Position numbers and translations under genes: made by a program. From Cyanobacteriota bacterium SRBZ.bins.94.201705 (GTDB taxonomy: Bacteria; Cyanobacteriota; Cyanobacteriia; Cyanobacteriales; Cyanobacteriaceae): 64,000 nt of DNA. The stretch spans positions 62,001 through 126,000 of the forward strand of contig JAUQQP010000004.1 in assembly GCA_030549855.1 (NCBI GenBank), in the 5' to 3' direction. Positions 55,502-64,000 of this stretch are shown one piece after another (position 1 is the stretch's first letter; the number at the start of each line of letters is the position of its first letter). The notes under the pieces are model-generated. The model saw only the letters and a list, made by a program, of their open reading frames with translations, did no database searches and had not been told where the DNA came from.

Positions 55502-57022
55502 TCACCTGGTGTCCCAGGGGTCTGTGGGAAAATCCCTTCTCTCCTGGTCTGGTTTTTCCTCTCTTTCTATTATTTTTTCCTCTTTTTCTGCTATTTTTTC
55601 CTCGTTTTCTTTCCTAAATTTGTAATCTTGTAGGGGAATAACATTATTTTTTTCTCCTGCCTCCAGGTATTCTAATAGTAGTCTTTTGTTGTGTTTAGCT
55701 TGTACTAAATCCGGGGCAAATTCACAGGCTCTTTCGTAGTGGTGTAATGCCATTTTGTACTCCCCTCTCTCCATATAAATTAGTGCCAAGTTGTAGTGGG
55801 CTTTTGCATAAGATGGCAACAATTCTATCGCTTTTTGGTAGTAGGATACTGCCCTTTCATTTTCTCCCAAATCTCTGTAAACCTTCCCTATATTGTAATA
55901 GGCTTTTGCCAGAGATGGGTTCAGTTTTAGGGCCTGTTGATAGTCAGCTAAAGCCCCTTCTTTATCCCCCAATTCGTAGCGGATGTTTCCACAGTTATAG
56001 AAGGCCTGATAGAGATTCCTATTCAGTCTTATTACCTGGAGATAGTCTTCGAAGGCCTTTAACAAATTCTTGCTTTTTTCATAGGCTAAAGCCCTCCTAT
56101 AATAGGCATAAGCCGACACAGGATTTATCCTTATTTCTTCGGAAAAATCTGCAACAGCCCCCTGATAATCTTTGAGATTATACTTGATAAAACCCCGCCA
56201 ATGATAGGCTAATTCGTAGTTGGGATTTAGTTCAATTGCTCTGTCTAAATCCTCCAAAGCCTTCCTCTCCTCCCCCAGTCGCCAATAGGCAATAGCCCTT
56301 AGCAAATAGGTTTTATAATCCCTACTGTGACTTTCCAGAATCTTATTGTAACAGTAAACTGCTCCCCTGTAATCTCCCTTTGAATTGCAAAAATTTGCCC
56401 TCTCCAAATAGTTATTAGTCTCTAGCAACAGTGATGATAAATAAGGCCTCAATCCCCCGGCATATAACAAGTCATTCACCGACAAAGATAGAGGAAATGT
56501 CTCTCGGCCGTATAGCAAATATTCCGAACAGTTAAAACCGGCAAAAATAACAGTTATTTGCTGGGCGTCTAGGGAAACATAATTAGGGGAATATAGGCAG
56601 AATACCATCTGATTCTGACCTAAATCATCAGCATTAAAAACCCATCTTGTCTCTGAAATATCCCCGCTACAAAGTTTCACTATGATGCGGAAACGACGAC
56701 TATCTTTTAGGGCTACAACCAGATAATCATTGACTATGTTTTTCTCTGGATTTACCTCGACAAGTAAGTCTCCGTATACAAGGGAAAGGACATGTCTCGC
56801 CAAACGGTTTTTGAAGATATTTTGGGCTACAATAGACTCAGAAAATGACTCATCATCTGCCTTCAGAATTTCCAAAGAATCCACAATGGAGGCAATAGTT
56901 TCCGGAGAAATAATCACATATTCTCCAAAAACATACTTATCTTTGTAAGGCAAGAGATTTCCCTTGTTAAGACGGGAAATAAAGTCCTTTTGTTGTTCCC
57001 TTAAAATGGCCCTTCCTTCCAT
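55502..57022 (-). CDS. TPR-repeat protein with unrecognised N-terminal domain
   Basis: 506 residues. About residues 1-200 form a globular domain that I do not recognise (LLPYKDKYVFGEYVIISPETIASIVDSL, DDLGQNQMVFCLYSPNYVSLDAQ). Residues 205-450 contain seven or eight TPRs in series with the usual pattern (DYKTYLLRAIAYWRLGEERKALEDLDRAIELNPNYELAYHWRG). The last 60 residues are highly charged Glu/Lys repeats (EEKIAEKEEKIIEREEK). Likely a protein-interaction scaffold; the partner is unknown. No signal peptide. ATG start. Confidence 0.8.
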   Translation of the reverse strand: MEGRAILREQQKDFISRLNKGNLLPYKDKYVFGEYVIISPETIASIVDSLEILKADDESFSESIVAQNIFKNRLARHVLSLVYGDLLVEVNPEKNIVNDYLVVALKDSRRFRIIVKLCSGDISETRWVFNADDLGQNQMVFCLYSPNYVSLDAQQITVIFAGFNCSEYLLYGRETFPLSLSVNDLLYAGGLRPYLSSLLLETNNYLERANFCNSKGDYRGAVYCYNKILESHSRDYKTYLLRAIAYWRLGEERKALEDLDRAIELNPNYELAYHWRGFIKYNLKDYQGAVADFSEEIRINPVSAYAYYRRALAYEKSKNLLKAFEDYLQVIRLNRNLYQAFYNCGNIRYELGDKEGALADYQQALKLNPSLAKAYYNIGKVYRDLGENERAVSYYQKAIELLPSYAKAHYNLALIYMERGEYKMALHHYERACEFAPDLVQAKHNKRLLLEYLEAGEKNNVIPLQDYKFRKENEEKIAEKEEKIIEREEKPDQERRDFPTDPWDTR

Positions 57023-57202
57023 TGTAAACCCACCAACAATTTAGCCCAAGCCCCATTGTGTTTATGTTTGTCACTAATGGGATCCTTGATAAGAAATCAT
57101 AGCAAATAATAGGATGGCTGGTAACATAATTTTCCCGCTAAACCTAGACGAGGATTCTGGTAAAATAGGCAGGAGAGTAAAAGGGGAATTAGAAGGGAGC
57201 CC

Positions 57203-58282
57203 ATGGTGTATAACAAACAGGAAAAGACTTTAACAGAAGAAGAAAAACAAAAAATAATTGAAACGCTACTCCATAAAGAAGGATGTTGGGTAGACTGGGG
57301 GAAAGCCTGCCAGCAACTACAAGAAAATGGCATGACAGAAGAGGAGATTTTCGAGAAGACAGGATTCCAAAGCAGTTATCAAAATCTAGTAATGGTAGCC
57401 AGCAAGGTGTATGATAGTCTGGTAAGGGCAGAAGCAGAAGAAGTATTGTTGGAATACTATAGAGGCCCCCGCAGTGATATACTGTATGAACTAAGGATTT
57501 TAAACCAACAAGAGCGACTAGCCGCCGCCCGTTTCATTTACGAGAAAAAACTGGATGTAGATGCCGCCAAGGAAGTAGCTAAAGCCATAAAGGAATTTTC
57601 CCGTCTCAGCCAACCACCAGCAGGTTTTAGTTTTCACCCAGGAGATGCCGTTGCCTACCAATACTGGAAAATGGCGCGTCAGAAGAAGGAGGTAGGGGAA
57701 AAGGCGCGTCTGATTGCCGAGGGGTTGAAATTTGCCCACACCGAAACCGCTAGACAGAAAATCGAAACCCTGTTGACGGAGTTGAATGTAGCCACCCCTA
57801 AAACCCCCTCCCCGCCACTATTACCCGTCTACCGTCTGGAAAGTGATGAGGAGTTGCCCTGTATTTTACCAGTAGTAGGAAGATTCCCCCTAAAAGCCGA
57901 TGCCCTCAATAATATACCCCATTTAAAGCCAAAAGGACCATTTGGGGTAGTATTGGTGGAAAACAATACCGCGGTGGTGACTATCCCCAGTTGGCAAGCA
58001 ATACTCAAGGCAGAAAAACCAGTAGTCATCTTCTGTCAGGGGAAAGACTTGCCTGGGGGTGTAAAAAACGAAACAGAGGAGTTGTTGGTGGTGGTAGACT
58101 TAGCCATAACCCAGTGGGACATTAATCGTTATTTCCTAGTAGAAGGGGAGGAAGAAAAATTACAATTAAAATGGTTGTCTTCCCCCACCCAGAAAATATA
58201 TGGACAGGTGGTGGTAATAGTCAAACCGAGGAAAATCCTGGATGAGGACAATCTCATCCAACCCTGGCAAATGGACGATTAG
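57203..58282 (+). CDS. raf1: Rubisco accumulation factor 1 (Raf1)
   Basis: Assembly chaperone that brackets RbcL dimers into L8 cores. 359 residues. An N-terminal alpha domain (LTEEEKQKIIETLLHKEGCWVDWGKACQQLQENGMTEEEI) and the helical YEKKLDVDAAKEVAKAIKEF, a flexible linker at about 200, and a C-terminal beta domain (LPVVGRFPLKADAL to IVKPRKIL) match Raf1 as recalled. ATG start with AGAAGGGAG upstream. The last codons interlock with the divergent-strand K+ channel stop. Strongly cyanobacterial/chloroplast family. Confidence 0.93.
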   Translation: MVYNKQEKTLTEEEKQKIIETLLHKEGCWVDWGKACQQLQENGMTEEEIFEKTGFQSSYQNLVMVASKVYDSLVRAEAEEVLLEYYRGPRSDILYELRILNQQERLAAARFIYEKKLDVDAAKEVAKAIKEFSRLSQPPAGFSFHPGDAVAYQYWKMARQKKEVGEKARLIAEGLKFAHTETARQKIETLLTELNVATPKTPSPPLLPVYRLESDEELPCILPVVGRFPLKADALNNIPHLKPKGPFGVVLVENNTAVVTIPSWQAILKAEKPVVIFCQGKDLPGGVKNETEELLVVVDLAITQWDINRYFLVEGEEEKLQLKWLSSPTQKIYGQVVVIVKPRKILDEDNLIQPWQMDD

Positions 58283-59400
58283 CCTTCTGAAGCCAGGGTG
58301 TCCTTCTTTTTGGGTATCCTGGGCACAGCTGGAGTATAAATAGATACACCTGTACTTAAAATTTGATTAAGAGCCCTTAGTTGTTCAGCAGTGCCCATAC
58401 AAATAAGGGTATCCCCAGCTTCTAAAATAGTACCACCAGTGGGGCCAGCAATCAAGATGCCATTGCTCCGACGAATGGCCACCACTAAAGCCCCGGTTTT
58501 AGCCCTTAATCCTGCCTCCATAAGGCTTTGGCCTAGGAAAGGACAGTTATCCTCCAGGCGGAATTCCTCCAGATAAAAGGATTTTTCTGTACCACTTATG
58601 ATGCCATCCACAAAATCCATCACCTGAGGGCGTAAGGCGGCGGCTGCCAGTCTCTTTCCTCCTGTAATATAAGGAGATACAACAGCATCAGCACCGGCCC
58701 TCTGGAGTTTTTTCACCGCCTCCTCGGTACTGGCACGGGCAATAGCTCTAATATTAGGATTAAGGGTTTTAGCGGAAATAACAGTATACAGGTTATCAGC
58801 ATCAGAGGTAAGGGCGGCAACAATACAGGCGGCGGTGTCAATCTTGGCCAACAACAGATACTCGTCTAGGGTAGCATCCCCCTGAATGGCAAGATAGCCC
58901 ATTTGGGTAGCCTTCTCTACCTCTTCCCTCTCGGAATCGATTACGATGAAGGGAATTTTCTCGGCGGCAAATTCCTGGGCTACCACTGTTCCCATCCGCC
59001 CGAAACCACAGATGATATAATGTCCACTGAGTCTTTCTATCACTTTTCTCTTCTGTCTTAGACGTATGCCTTCCTGAAAATAACCCTGGATGACGGCTTC
59101 TGTAAACCGGTTGACCATGTAGCCAATAGTAACAACGCCGGCTACAATCAATACCATGGTAAACAAACGAGAATGGGGTTTGAGAGGGCGAATTTCCCCG
59201 AAACCCACCGTGGACAAGGTTATCATGGTCATGTAGGCGGCATCCAGAAAGGGCCACCTGTCCACCAGCCAAAACCAAACAGTACCAGTTATAAACAACC
59301 CGGCGAGAATCACGACACTACCAATCAATTCCCGCCTGATTCTCTGATAGTCTGGAGTTACAAAGTATTTATGCTCGTAGTCCCGCCGTTTTCGCCTCAT
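58279..59400 (-). CDS. Potassium channel with RCK (TrkA-N/C) domains
   Basis: Two-TM pore protein of the MthK/Kch type, 373 residues. TM1 ELIGSVVILAGLFITGTVWFWL, pore helix and filter TMITLSTVGFGEIRP (TVGFG), TM2 LFTMVLIVAGVVTIGYMVN, then RCK_N (HYIICGFGRMGTVVAQEFAAEKI with the Rossmann G-x-G-x-x-G) and RCK_C from about 260 (LEEFRLEDNCPFLGQSL). The filter TVGFG differs from classical TVGYG but is common. Gated by nucleotide or divalent cations in the family. ATG start after GGGGGAGAGGGG. Confidence 0.92.
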   Translation of the reverse strand: MRRKRRDYEHKYFVTPDYQRIRRELIGSVVILAGLFITGTVWFWLVDRWPFLDAAYMTMITLSTVGFGEIRPLKPHSRLFTMVLIVAGVVTIGYMVNRFTEAVIQGYFQEGIRLRQKRKVIERLSGHYIICGFGRMGTVVAQEFAAEKIPFIVIDSEREEVEKATQMGYLAIQGDATLDEYLLLAKIDTAACIVAALTSDADNLYTVISAKTLNPNIRAIARASTEEAVKKLQRAGADAVVSPYITGGKRLAAAALRPQVMDFVDGIISGTEKSFYLEEFRLEDNCPFLGQSLMEAGLRAKTGALVVAIRRSNGILIAGPTGGTILEAGDTLICMGTAEQLRALNQILSTGVSIYTPAVPRIPKKKDTLASEG

Positions 59401-59523
59401 CCCCTCTCCCCCATTTATAGCTCACCATATTTTATATTTGCAAAACAACATGAGAAAATAGACCCATATGGGGCCACTAGGGGCTTATAATTGTAAACCC
59501 CAACGGAAGGAAGAAAGAGAAAA

Positions 59524-61209
59524 ATGAGCGACAATTGGAGAAGTAAAGTCATCACCCAGGGGGTAGAAAGGACACCCAACCGTGCTATGTTAAGGGCACT
59601 GGGTTTTGGGGATGAAGACTTCCAAAAGCCCATCGTCGGCATAGCTAACGGCTACAGCACCATCACTCCCTGCAACATGGGGTTGAATGATTTGGCCAAA
59701 ACCGCCGAAGTCGTATTGAAAGAGGCGGGCGCCATGCCACAAATGTTCGGTACCATAACTGTAAGCGATGGTATTTCCATGGGCACGGAGGGGATGAAAT
59801 ACTCCCTGGTGTCAAGAGAGGTGATTGCCGATGCCATCGAAACCGCCTGTAACGCCCAAAGCATGGACGGGGTAATTGCCATCGGCGGCTGTGACAAGAA
59901 TATGCCCGGCGCCATGATTGCCATCGCCCGCATGAATATCCCCGCCATCTTCGTCTATGGAGGCACCATTAAACCCGGCCATTACAAGGGAAGAGACTTA
60001 ACTATTGTCAGCGCCTTTGAAGCCGTAGGGGAATATAGTGCTGGTAAAATAGACGAAACGGAATTGCGGGAGATTGAGAAACACGCCTGCCCAGGGGCCG
60101 GTTCTTGTGGTGGCATGTATACTGCTAATACTATGGCCTCCGCCTTTGAAGCTATGGGCATGAGTCTCCCCTATTCCTCCACCATGGCAGCGGAGGATCA
60201 GGAAAAAGTCGATAGTACAGCTGCCTCCGCCCGTGTTTTAGTAGAAGCCATCCGCCGACAAATCCGCCCCAGTGACATCCTCACCCGCAAAGCCTTTGAA
60301 AATGCCATCGCTGTCGTCATGGCCGTTGGCGGCTCCACTAACGCTGTATTGCACCTGTTGGCTATAGCTAATACGATGGGAGTCCCCCTCACCATCGACG
60401 ACTTTGAGACCATTAGACAAAAAGTGCCCGTCCTCTGCGACCTTAAACCCTCAGGACGCTATGTTACAGTAGACCTACACCAAGCGGGGGGAATACCTCA
60501 GGTGATGAAAATACTACTGGAACACGGTCTGATTCACGGGGATGCCCTCACCATCACCGGGAAAACCATCGCCGAGGTATTGGCAGATGTGCCTCCCTCC
60601 CCCCCAGCAAACCAGGATGTCATCCGCCCATGGGACAATCCTGTATACAAGGAAGGACACATAACCATCCTCAAGGGAAATCTTGCCACGGAAGGGGCTG
60701 TGGCCAAAATCAGTGGCGTCAAAAACCCTGTAATCACCGGCCCTGCAAGAGTATTCGACTCCGAAGAGGAGTGTTTGGCAGCAATAATGGCAGGCAAAAT
60801 CCAAGCAGGAGATGTGATTGTAATACGATATGAGGGACCGGTAGGAGGCCCAGGGATGAGGGAAATGTTGGCCCCCACCTCTGCCATCATAGGGGCAGGT
60901 TTGGGGGACAAGGTAGGCTTGATTACCGATGGACGTTTCTCCGGCGGCACCTATGGTATGGTAGTAGGACATGTGGCACCAGAAGCTGCTGTAGGTGGTA
61001 CTATCGCTTTAGTACAAGAGGGTGATAGCATTACCATCGATGCCCACCGTCGCCTATTGCAGTTAAATGTCTCCGAAGAGGAATTAAACCGTCGTCGACA
61101 ACACTGGAAGCCTCCACAACCCCGTTATCGTCGTGGAGTTTTGGCTAAATACGCCTCCCTAGTATCCTCCAGCAGTGTCGGCGCCGTCACCGATTTAAAT
61201 CTCTTCTAA
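59524..61209 (+). CDS. ilvD: Dihydroxy-acid dehydratase IlvD
   Basis: Iron-sulfur dehydratase of branched-chain amino acid and pantothenate synthesis. 561 residues. Cluster cysteines: [15 protein letters not shown] and [16 protein letters not shown], together with the C-terminal [21 protein letters not shown] (active-site loop). Full length. ATG start. Its own promoter region lies in the 120-base divergent space with the K+ channel. 31 bases before the acyl-CoA ligase gene, which may be in the same transcript. Confidence 0.97.
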   Translation: MSDNWRSKVITQGVERTPNRAMLRALGFGDEDFQKPIVGIANGYSTITPCNMGLNDLAKTAEVVLKEAGAMPQMFGTITVSDGISMGTEGMKYSLVSREVIADAIETACNAQSMDGVIAIGGCDKNMPGAMIAIARMNIPAIFVYGGTIKPGHYKGRDLTIVSAFEAVGEYSAGKIDETELREIEKHACPGAGSCGGMYTANTMASAFEAMGMSLPYSSTMAAEDQEKVDSTAASARVLVEAIRRQIRPSDILTRKAFENAIAVVMAVGGSTNAVLHLLAIANTMGVPLTIDDFETIRQKVPVLCDLKPSGRYVTVDLHQAGGIPQVMKILLEHGLIHGDALTITGKTIAEVLADVPPSPPANQDVIRPWDNPVYKEGHITILKGNLATEGAVAKISGVKNPVITGPARVFDSEEECLAAIMAGKIQAGDVIVIRYEGPVGGPGMREMLAPTSAIIGAGLGDKVGLITDGRFSGGTYGMVVGHVAPEAAVGGTIALVQEGDSITIDAHRRLLQLNVSEEELNRRRQHWKPPQPRYRRGVLAKYASLVSSSSVGAVTDLNLF

Positions 61210-61240
61210 CCGGTAAAAACAAGCCCCCACCTGGATTGCC

Positions 61241-62749
61241 ATGAATCTACCGCTGATAACCAACGCCCAAACCTACGGCAACAAAACCGCTATTGTCGCC
61301 CAGGAGGGGGTTTTTAGCTATAATGACCTCCTGGACGTCTCCCACCGGGTGGCAACCCTCCTGTTACAAGGGGAAAGGGATTTGAACTGCCAACGGGTAG
61401 CCTACATTATCCCCTCCGGTTTCACCCACGTGGCAGTACAATGGGGCATATGGCGCAGTGGCGGTATAGCAGTACCCCTCTCCCCCTCCCACCCCCTGCC
61501 AGAATGGGAATATGTCATCGATAACGCCCAAGTGTCCATCCTCCTCTGTTGCCCCTCCCTCCTGGCCACCTGTCAAGACTTGGCTAGCCGCAAGGGATTG
61601 CGCCTTCTCTCCACCGCAGAAATCCCCCGGGTGGCCACCCCCTCTCCCCTCCCCTCCCTCCACATCCACAGGGGCGCCCTTCTCCTATATACCAGCGGTA
61701 CTACGGGCAAACCCAAGGGCGTGTTACACACCTTCAAAAGTCTCCTCGCCCAGGTAAACAGTCTTGTCACCGCCTGGGAATGGAGTAGTAATGATAGTAT
61801 TTTACATGTACTACCGTTAAATCACATACACGGCATAGTAAATGCCCTCACCTGCGCCCTATACAGTGGTGCCACCTGTCATCTGTTGCCTTCTTTTGAG
61901 GCAGAAACTGTTTGGCATCTCCTGGCCCAGGGGAATTATACCCTCTTTATGGCCGTGCCTACTATCTATTTCAAACTGATAAACTACTGGCAACAGGCAG
62001 ACGCCTCCACCCGCCGCCAACTGTCCCATGGCTGCAAATCCATGCGTCTGATGGTATCAGGCTCAGCACCTCTGCCAGTTTCTATACTACAAAAGTGGCA
62101 GGAAATCACCGGCCATTTTATCCTTGAACGTTACGGGATGACGGAAATAGGCATGGCCCTGTCTAATCCCCTTCACCGCCGTCTGGCTGGTTATGTGGGT
62201 ATCCCCCTGCCAGGAGTCTCAGTGCGCCTGGTAGCCGAAAATGGCCAGGTGATACAACAAGACAATATCCCCGGCGAAATACAAGTAAAGGGAGATACTC
62301 TCTTCTCCTGCTATTGGGACAACCCAGAAGCCACCCGCCAAGCCTTCCAAGACGGCTGGTTTCGCACCGGTGACATGGCCGTCAGGGAAAATGGCTATTA
62401 TCGCATCCTGGGCAGAATTTCTACAGACATCATCAAAACCGGGGGTTACAAGGTGTCTGCCCTAGAAATAGAAGAAGTCTTGCGCACCCACCCCTCCATT
62501 ATAGACTGTGCCGTCTTTGGGGTGCCAGACGCCGAATGGGGAGAAAGAGTCTGTGTGGCAGTTATCACCCACGATAAACAGCTTACCCTGGAAAACCTCA
62601 GAAACTGGGCCAAAGAAAGACTGGCTGTCTACAAAGTCCCCACCAGGATGGCTATTGTCTCTGACTTTCCCCGCAATTCCATGGGCAAAGTATTTAAACC
62701 TGCCCTAAAACAACTTTTTGCCCCTCCTACCACCACCCCGACGGAATAA
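61241..62749 (+). CDS. AMP-forming acyl-CoA synthetase, malonyl-CoA ligase (MatB/ACSF3)-like
   Basis: ANL-superfamily ligase, 502 residues. P-loop LLYTSGTTGKPKGVLHT, AMP-binding LERYGMTEIGMAL (Y-G-M-T-E-x), WFRTGDMAVRENGYYRILGR and the catalytic Lys in NSMGKVFKPAL. The region RYGMTEIGMALSNPL is close to MatB and ACSF3, which activate malonate or methylmalonate; this substrate is inferred from the similarity of the motifs only. ATG start. Overlaps the convergent GGCT gene by 23 bases. Confidence 0.87.
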   Translation: MNLPLITNAQTYGNKTAIVAQEGVFSYNDLLDVSHRVATLLLQGERDLNCQRVAYIIPSGFTHVAVQWGIWRSGGIAVPLSPSHPLPEWEYVIDNAQVSILLCCPSLLATCQDLASRKGLRLLSTAEIPRVATPSPLPSLHIHRGALLLYTSGTTGKPKGVLHTFKSLLAQVNSLVTAWEWSSNDSILHVLPLNHIHGIVNALTCALYSGATCHLLPSFEAETVWHLLAQGNYTLFMAVPTIYFKLINYWQQADASTRRQLSHGCKSMRLMVSGSAPLPVSILQKWQEITGHFILERYGMTEIGMALSNPLHRRLAGYVGIPLPGVSVRLVAENGQVIQQDNIPGEIQVKGDTLFSCYWDNPEATRQAFQDGWFRTGDMAVRENGYYRILGRISTDIIKTGGYKVSALEIEEVLRTHPSIIDCAVFGVPDAEWGERVCVAVITHDKQLTLENLRNWAKERLAVYKVPTRMAIVSDFPRNSMGKVFKPALKQLFAPPTTTPTE

Positions 62750-63125
62750 ATACCCCCCCCAACGACAATATCTTTTCCCTTTTCATCACGTAACACCAGG
62801 CTAACCGCCACTCCTGCATTTCTTCATCATAAGCCATCACCTCCTCCCTCTCATACTCGTTGAGGGGAGAATTTTTCATCCCCGTATACCCCTCCAAATG
62901 ATCTAATTTTCTCAACTGCCCCTCCCCATTGGCAAAGTATAACAAATAACCATACACCCTCCCCTCCTCCCCCTCCTCCCTTGTCATCGCCGGATAACCA
63001 AAGGGCAAATGATACAATTTCCCCCTTGTCCAGGATTTGTGTTCAGCCGTAGTCCTCCCCTCACAGTACACTCTATAATACACCCCACCCGGCTTTAAGG
63101 TGCCATACACAAATACCGGTAACAT
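62727..63125 (-). CDS. Gamma-glutamylcyclotransferase-fold protein (AIG2/BtrG-like)
   Basis: 132 residues, soluble beta-barrel. N-terminal FVYGTLKPGG is the GGCT substrate loop, LYHLPFGYPAMT and GYLLYFANGEGQLRKLDHLEGY with the catalytic-type Glu (D-H-L-E-G-Y), and EVMAYDEEMQEWRLAWCYVM. Such enzymes cleave gamma-glutamyl amides or bind polyamine-type adducts; the substrate is unknown. ATG start. Overlaps the ligase gene by 23 bases at the 3' ends. Confidence 0.87.
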   Translation of the reverse strand: MLPVFVYGTLKPGGVYYRVYCEGRTTAEHKSWTRGKLYHLPFGYPAMTREEGEEGRVYGYLLYFANGEGQLRKLDHLEGYTGMKNSPLNEYEREEVMAYDEEMQEWRLAWCYVMKREKILSLGGVFIPSGWW

Positions 63126-63353
63126 ACCCTTTTCACCCTCTTTTGGCTACGATTATAAATTCTTGGCTATTTTCCTCCCCTAATTGGTATCAAAAAACAC
63201 CATCTATTTGCCAGTAAAACCCTCAGTGTTTAAGAAATGTAAAAAAAAGCAGGGGCAAATACTAAGAGAAGTTTAAATCCAGCAACTACAAGCAACAGCA
63301 ATCTTATTATGCACAATAGAATAAAAAAAATAGCTAAGGACTGTTAGGGAAAA

Positions 63354-64000
63354 ATGACTGCCACTGTAACGGAAAAAACAGAAACAAAAACTGTCAGCAA
63401 ATCCCTCAAAATAGGCATCCCTAAAGAAATATACCCCAATGAGCGAAGGGTAGCCGCTACCCCAGATACCGCAAGTAAACTACAAAAACTGGGCTTTACT
63501 GTCTTGGTGGAAACAAAAGCCGGAGAAAATGCCGACTTCGATGACCGTCTCTACGAAGAGGTAGGATGTAAAATTGTCAAAAGTAGAGAACAACTGTGGC
63601 AAGAAGCAGATATAATCCTAAAAGTGCGCCCGCCACAACCAGAAGAGGTAAACCTATTAACCCCCGGCAAAACCCTCATCGGCTTCATCTACCCCTCCCA
63701 ACACCCAGAATTACTACAACAGCTGAAGGAAAAACAAGTCACCGTATTAGCCATGGATACCATCCCCCGCATCAGTAGGGCACAAAAAATGGATGCCCTC
63801 TCCAGCATGGCTAATATCGCCGGGTATCGCGCAGTTATCGAGGCGGCTAACCACTTCGGCAGATTCTTCACTGGCCAAATCACCGCCGCCGGCAAAATCC
63901 CCCCCGCTAAAGTGTTGGTAATTGGGGCAGGTGTCGCTGGTTTGGCAGCTATCGCCACCGCTAAAGGCTTGGGCGCTATTGTAAGGGCTTTTGATACCAG
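63354..64000 (+). CDS. pntA: NAD(P) transhydrogenase alpha subunit, N-terminal part (truncated by window)
   Basis: The first 215 codons of the NAD(H)-binding dI subunit, running off the window edge. Starts at ATG 63354, preceded by AGGGA, with a 16-residue polar leader and then KIGIPKEIYPNERRVAATPDTASKLQKLGFTVLVE, LLTPGKTLIGFIYP and the dinucleotide loop VLVIGAGVAGLAAIATAKGLGA. These are AlaDH/PNT motifs; transhydrogenase is preferred to alanine dehydrogenase because of the RAQKMDALSSMANIAGYRAV segment. In cyanobacteria pntA is followed by short pntA2 and pntB, which would lie outside. The 228-base upstream gap holds only a plausible promoter. Confidence 0.9.
   Translation, partial: MTATVTEKTETKTVSKSLKIGIPKEIYPNERRVAATPDTASKLQKLGFTVLVETKAGENADFDDRLYEEVGCKIVKSREQLWQEADIILKVRPPQPEEVNLLTPGKTLIGFIYPSQHPELLQQLKEKQVTVLAMDTIPRISRAQKMDALSSMANIAGYRAVIEAANHFGRFFTGQITAAGKIPPAKVLVIGAGVAGLAAIATAKGLGAIVRAFDT

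Overview
The window is cyanobacterial chromosome, gene-dense on both strands, with no insertion sequence, prophage, CRISPR array or rRNA that I could recognise. Oxygenic-photosynthesis genes fix the phylum: apcD (allophycocyanin-B), acsF (chlorophyll cyclase), pcyA (phycocyanobilin synthesis), a high-light-inducible protein, raf1 (Rubisco assembly), ycf51, a CAAD/CURT1-like thylakoid protein, a CCB-type b6f assembly factor, sasA (circadian kinase) and rpaB. Remembered sequences of RpaB, ApcD and solanesyl diphosphate synthase resemble Synechocystis-type unicellular cyanobacteria. GC looks moderate by eye, and I did not notice the HIP1 octamer that is abundant in many cyanobacteria. The genus is not determined.

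Layout. 1-7.4 kb: miaB (5' end outside the window), glnB with an NtcA box, rluD, a PAP2 phosphatase, apcD with an HLR1-like box, two unknown proteins, tsaB and ftsW. 7.4-16.8 kb: a membrane-anchored subtilase, a GntR regulator, a CAAD protein, lepB, pgk, a universal stress protein, a lipid kinase, a GT2 glycosyltransferase and accC. 16.8-17.3 kb: the largest gap, holding a short membrane ORF on the minus strand and a candidate structured RNA behind an extended -10 promoter. 17.3-28.1 kb: sds, a cation/proton antiporter fused to stress domains, an unknown coiled-coil protein, acsF, an anti-sigma kinase, dprA, carA, an HTH protein and ycf51. 28.2-37.6 kb: sasA, a pentapeptide protein, a tandem pterin-synthase-like protein, DUF3067, Nudix, a SpoU-type methyltransferase, DUF1816, an iron-type ABC permease, an Omp85 protein and purC. 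37.7-42.1 kb: holB, recR (apparently with an ATT start), then an unusual two-gene ParA/ParB-like locus, then hli. 42.1-54.2 kb: a dicarboxylate symporter, pcyA, uppP, a ccb-like gene, rpaB, der, Ap4A phosphorylase, a DUF3352 protein, ligA and a SLOG protein. 54.2-64 kb: tRNA-Val(GAC), mtnA, a TPR protein, raf1, a K+ channel, ilvD, an acyl-CoA ligase, a GGCT-fold protein and the start of pntA.

Most genes are single housekeeping units and not pathway operons. Several functional links are visible: RpaB is encoded here and HLR1-like or repeat-bearing promoters lie in front of apcD and hli; SasA normally feeds the RpaA/RpaB output system; glnB carries the NtcA site expected for nitrogen control. 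Packing is tight: five convergent gene pairs have stop codons interlocked in one tetranucleotide, and three more overlap by 23-30 bases.

The best candidate for an undescribed system is 39337-41702: a ParA ATPase carrying a complete-looking HsdR/RecB-type PD-(D/E)XK nuclease domain at its N-terminus, followed 2 bases later by a ParB/sulfiredoxin-fold protein ending in a SAP/Rho-N-like segment. Other points worth a second look are the structured RNA at 17.0 kb, the pterin synthase whose first domain has lost its catalytic residues, a four-copy 10-bp phased TTAAG array, a 20-bp tandem repeat over the hli promoter, and the recR start codon.
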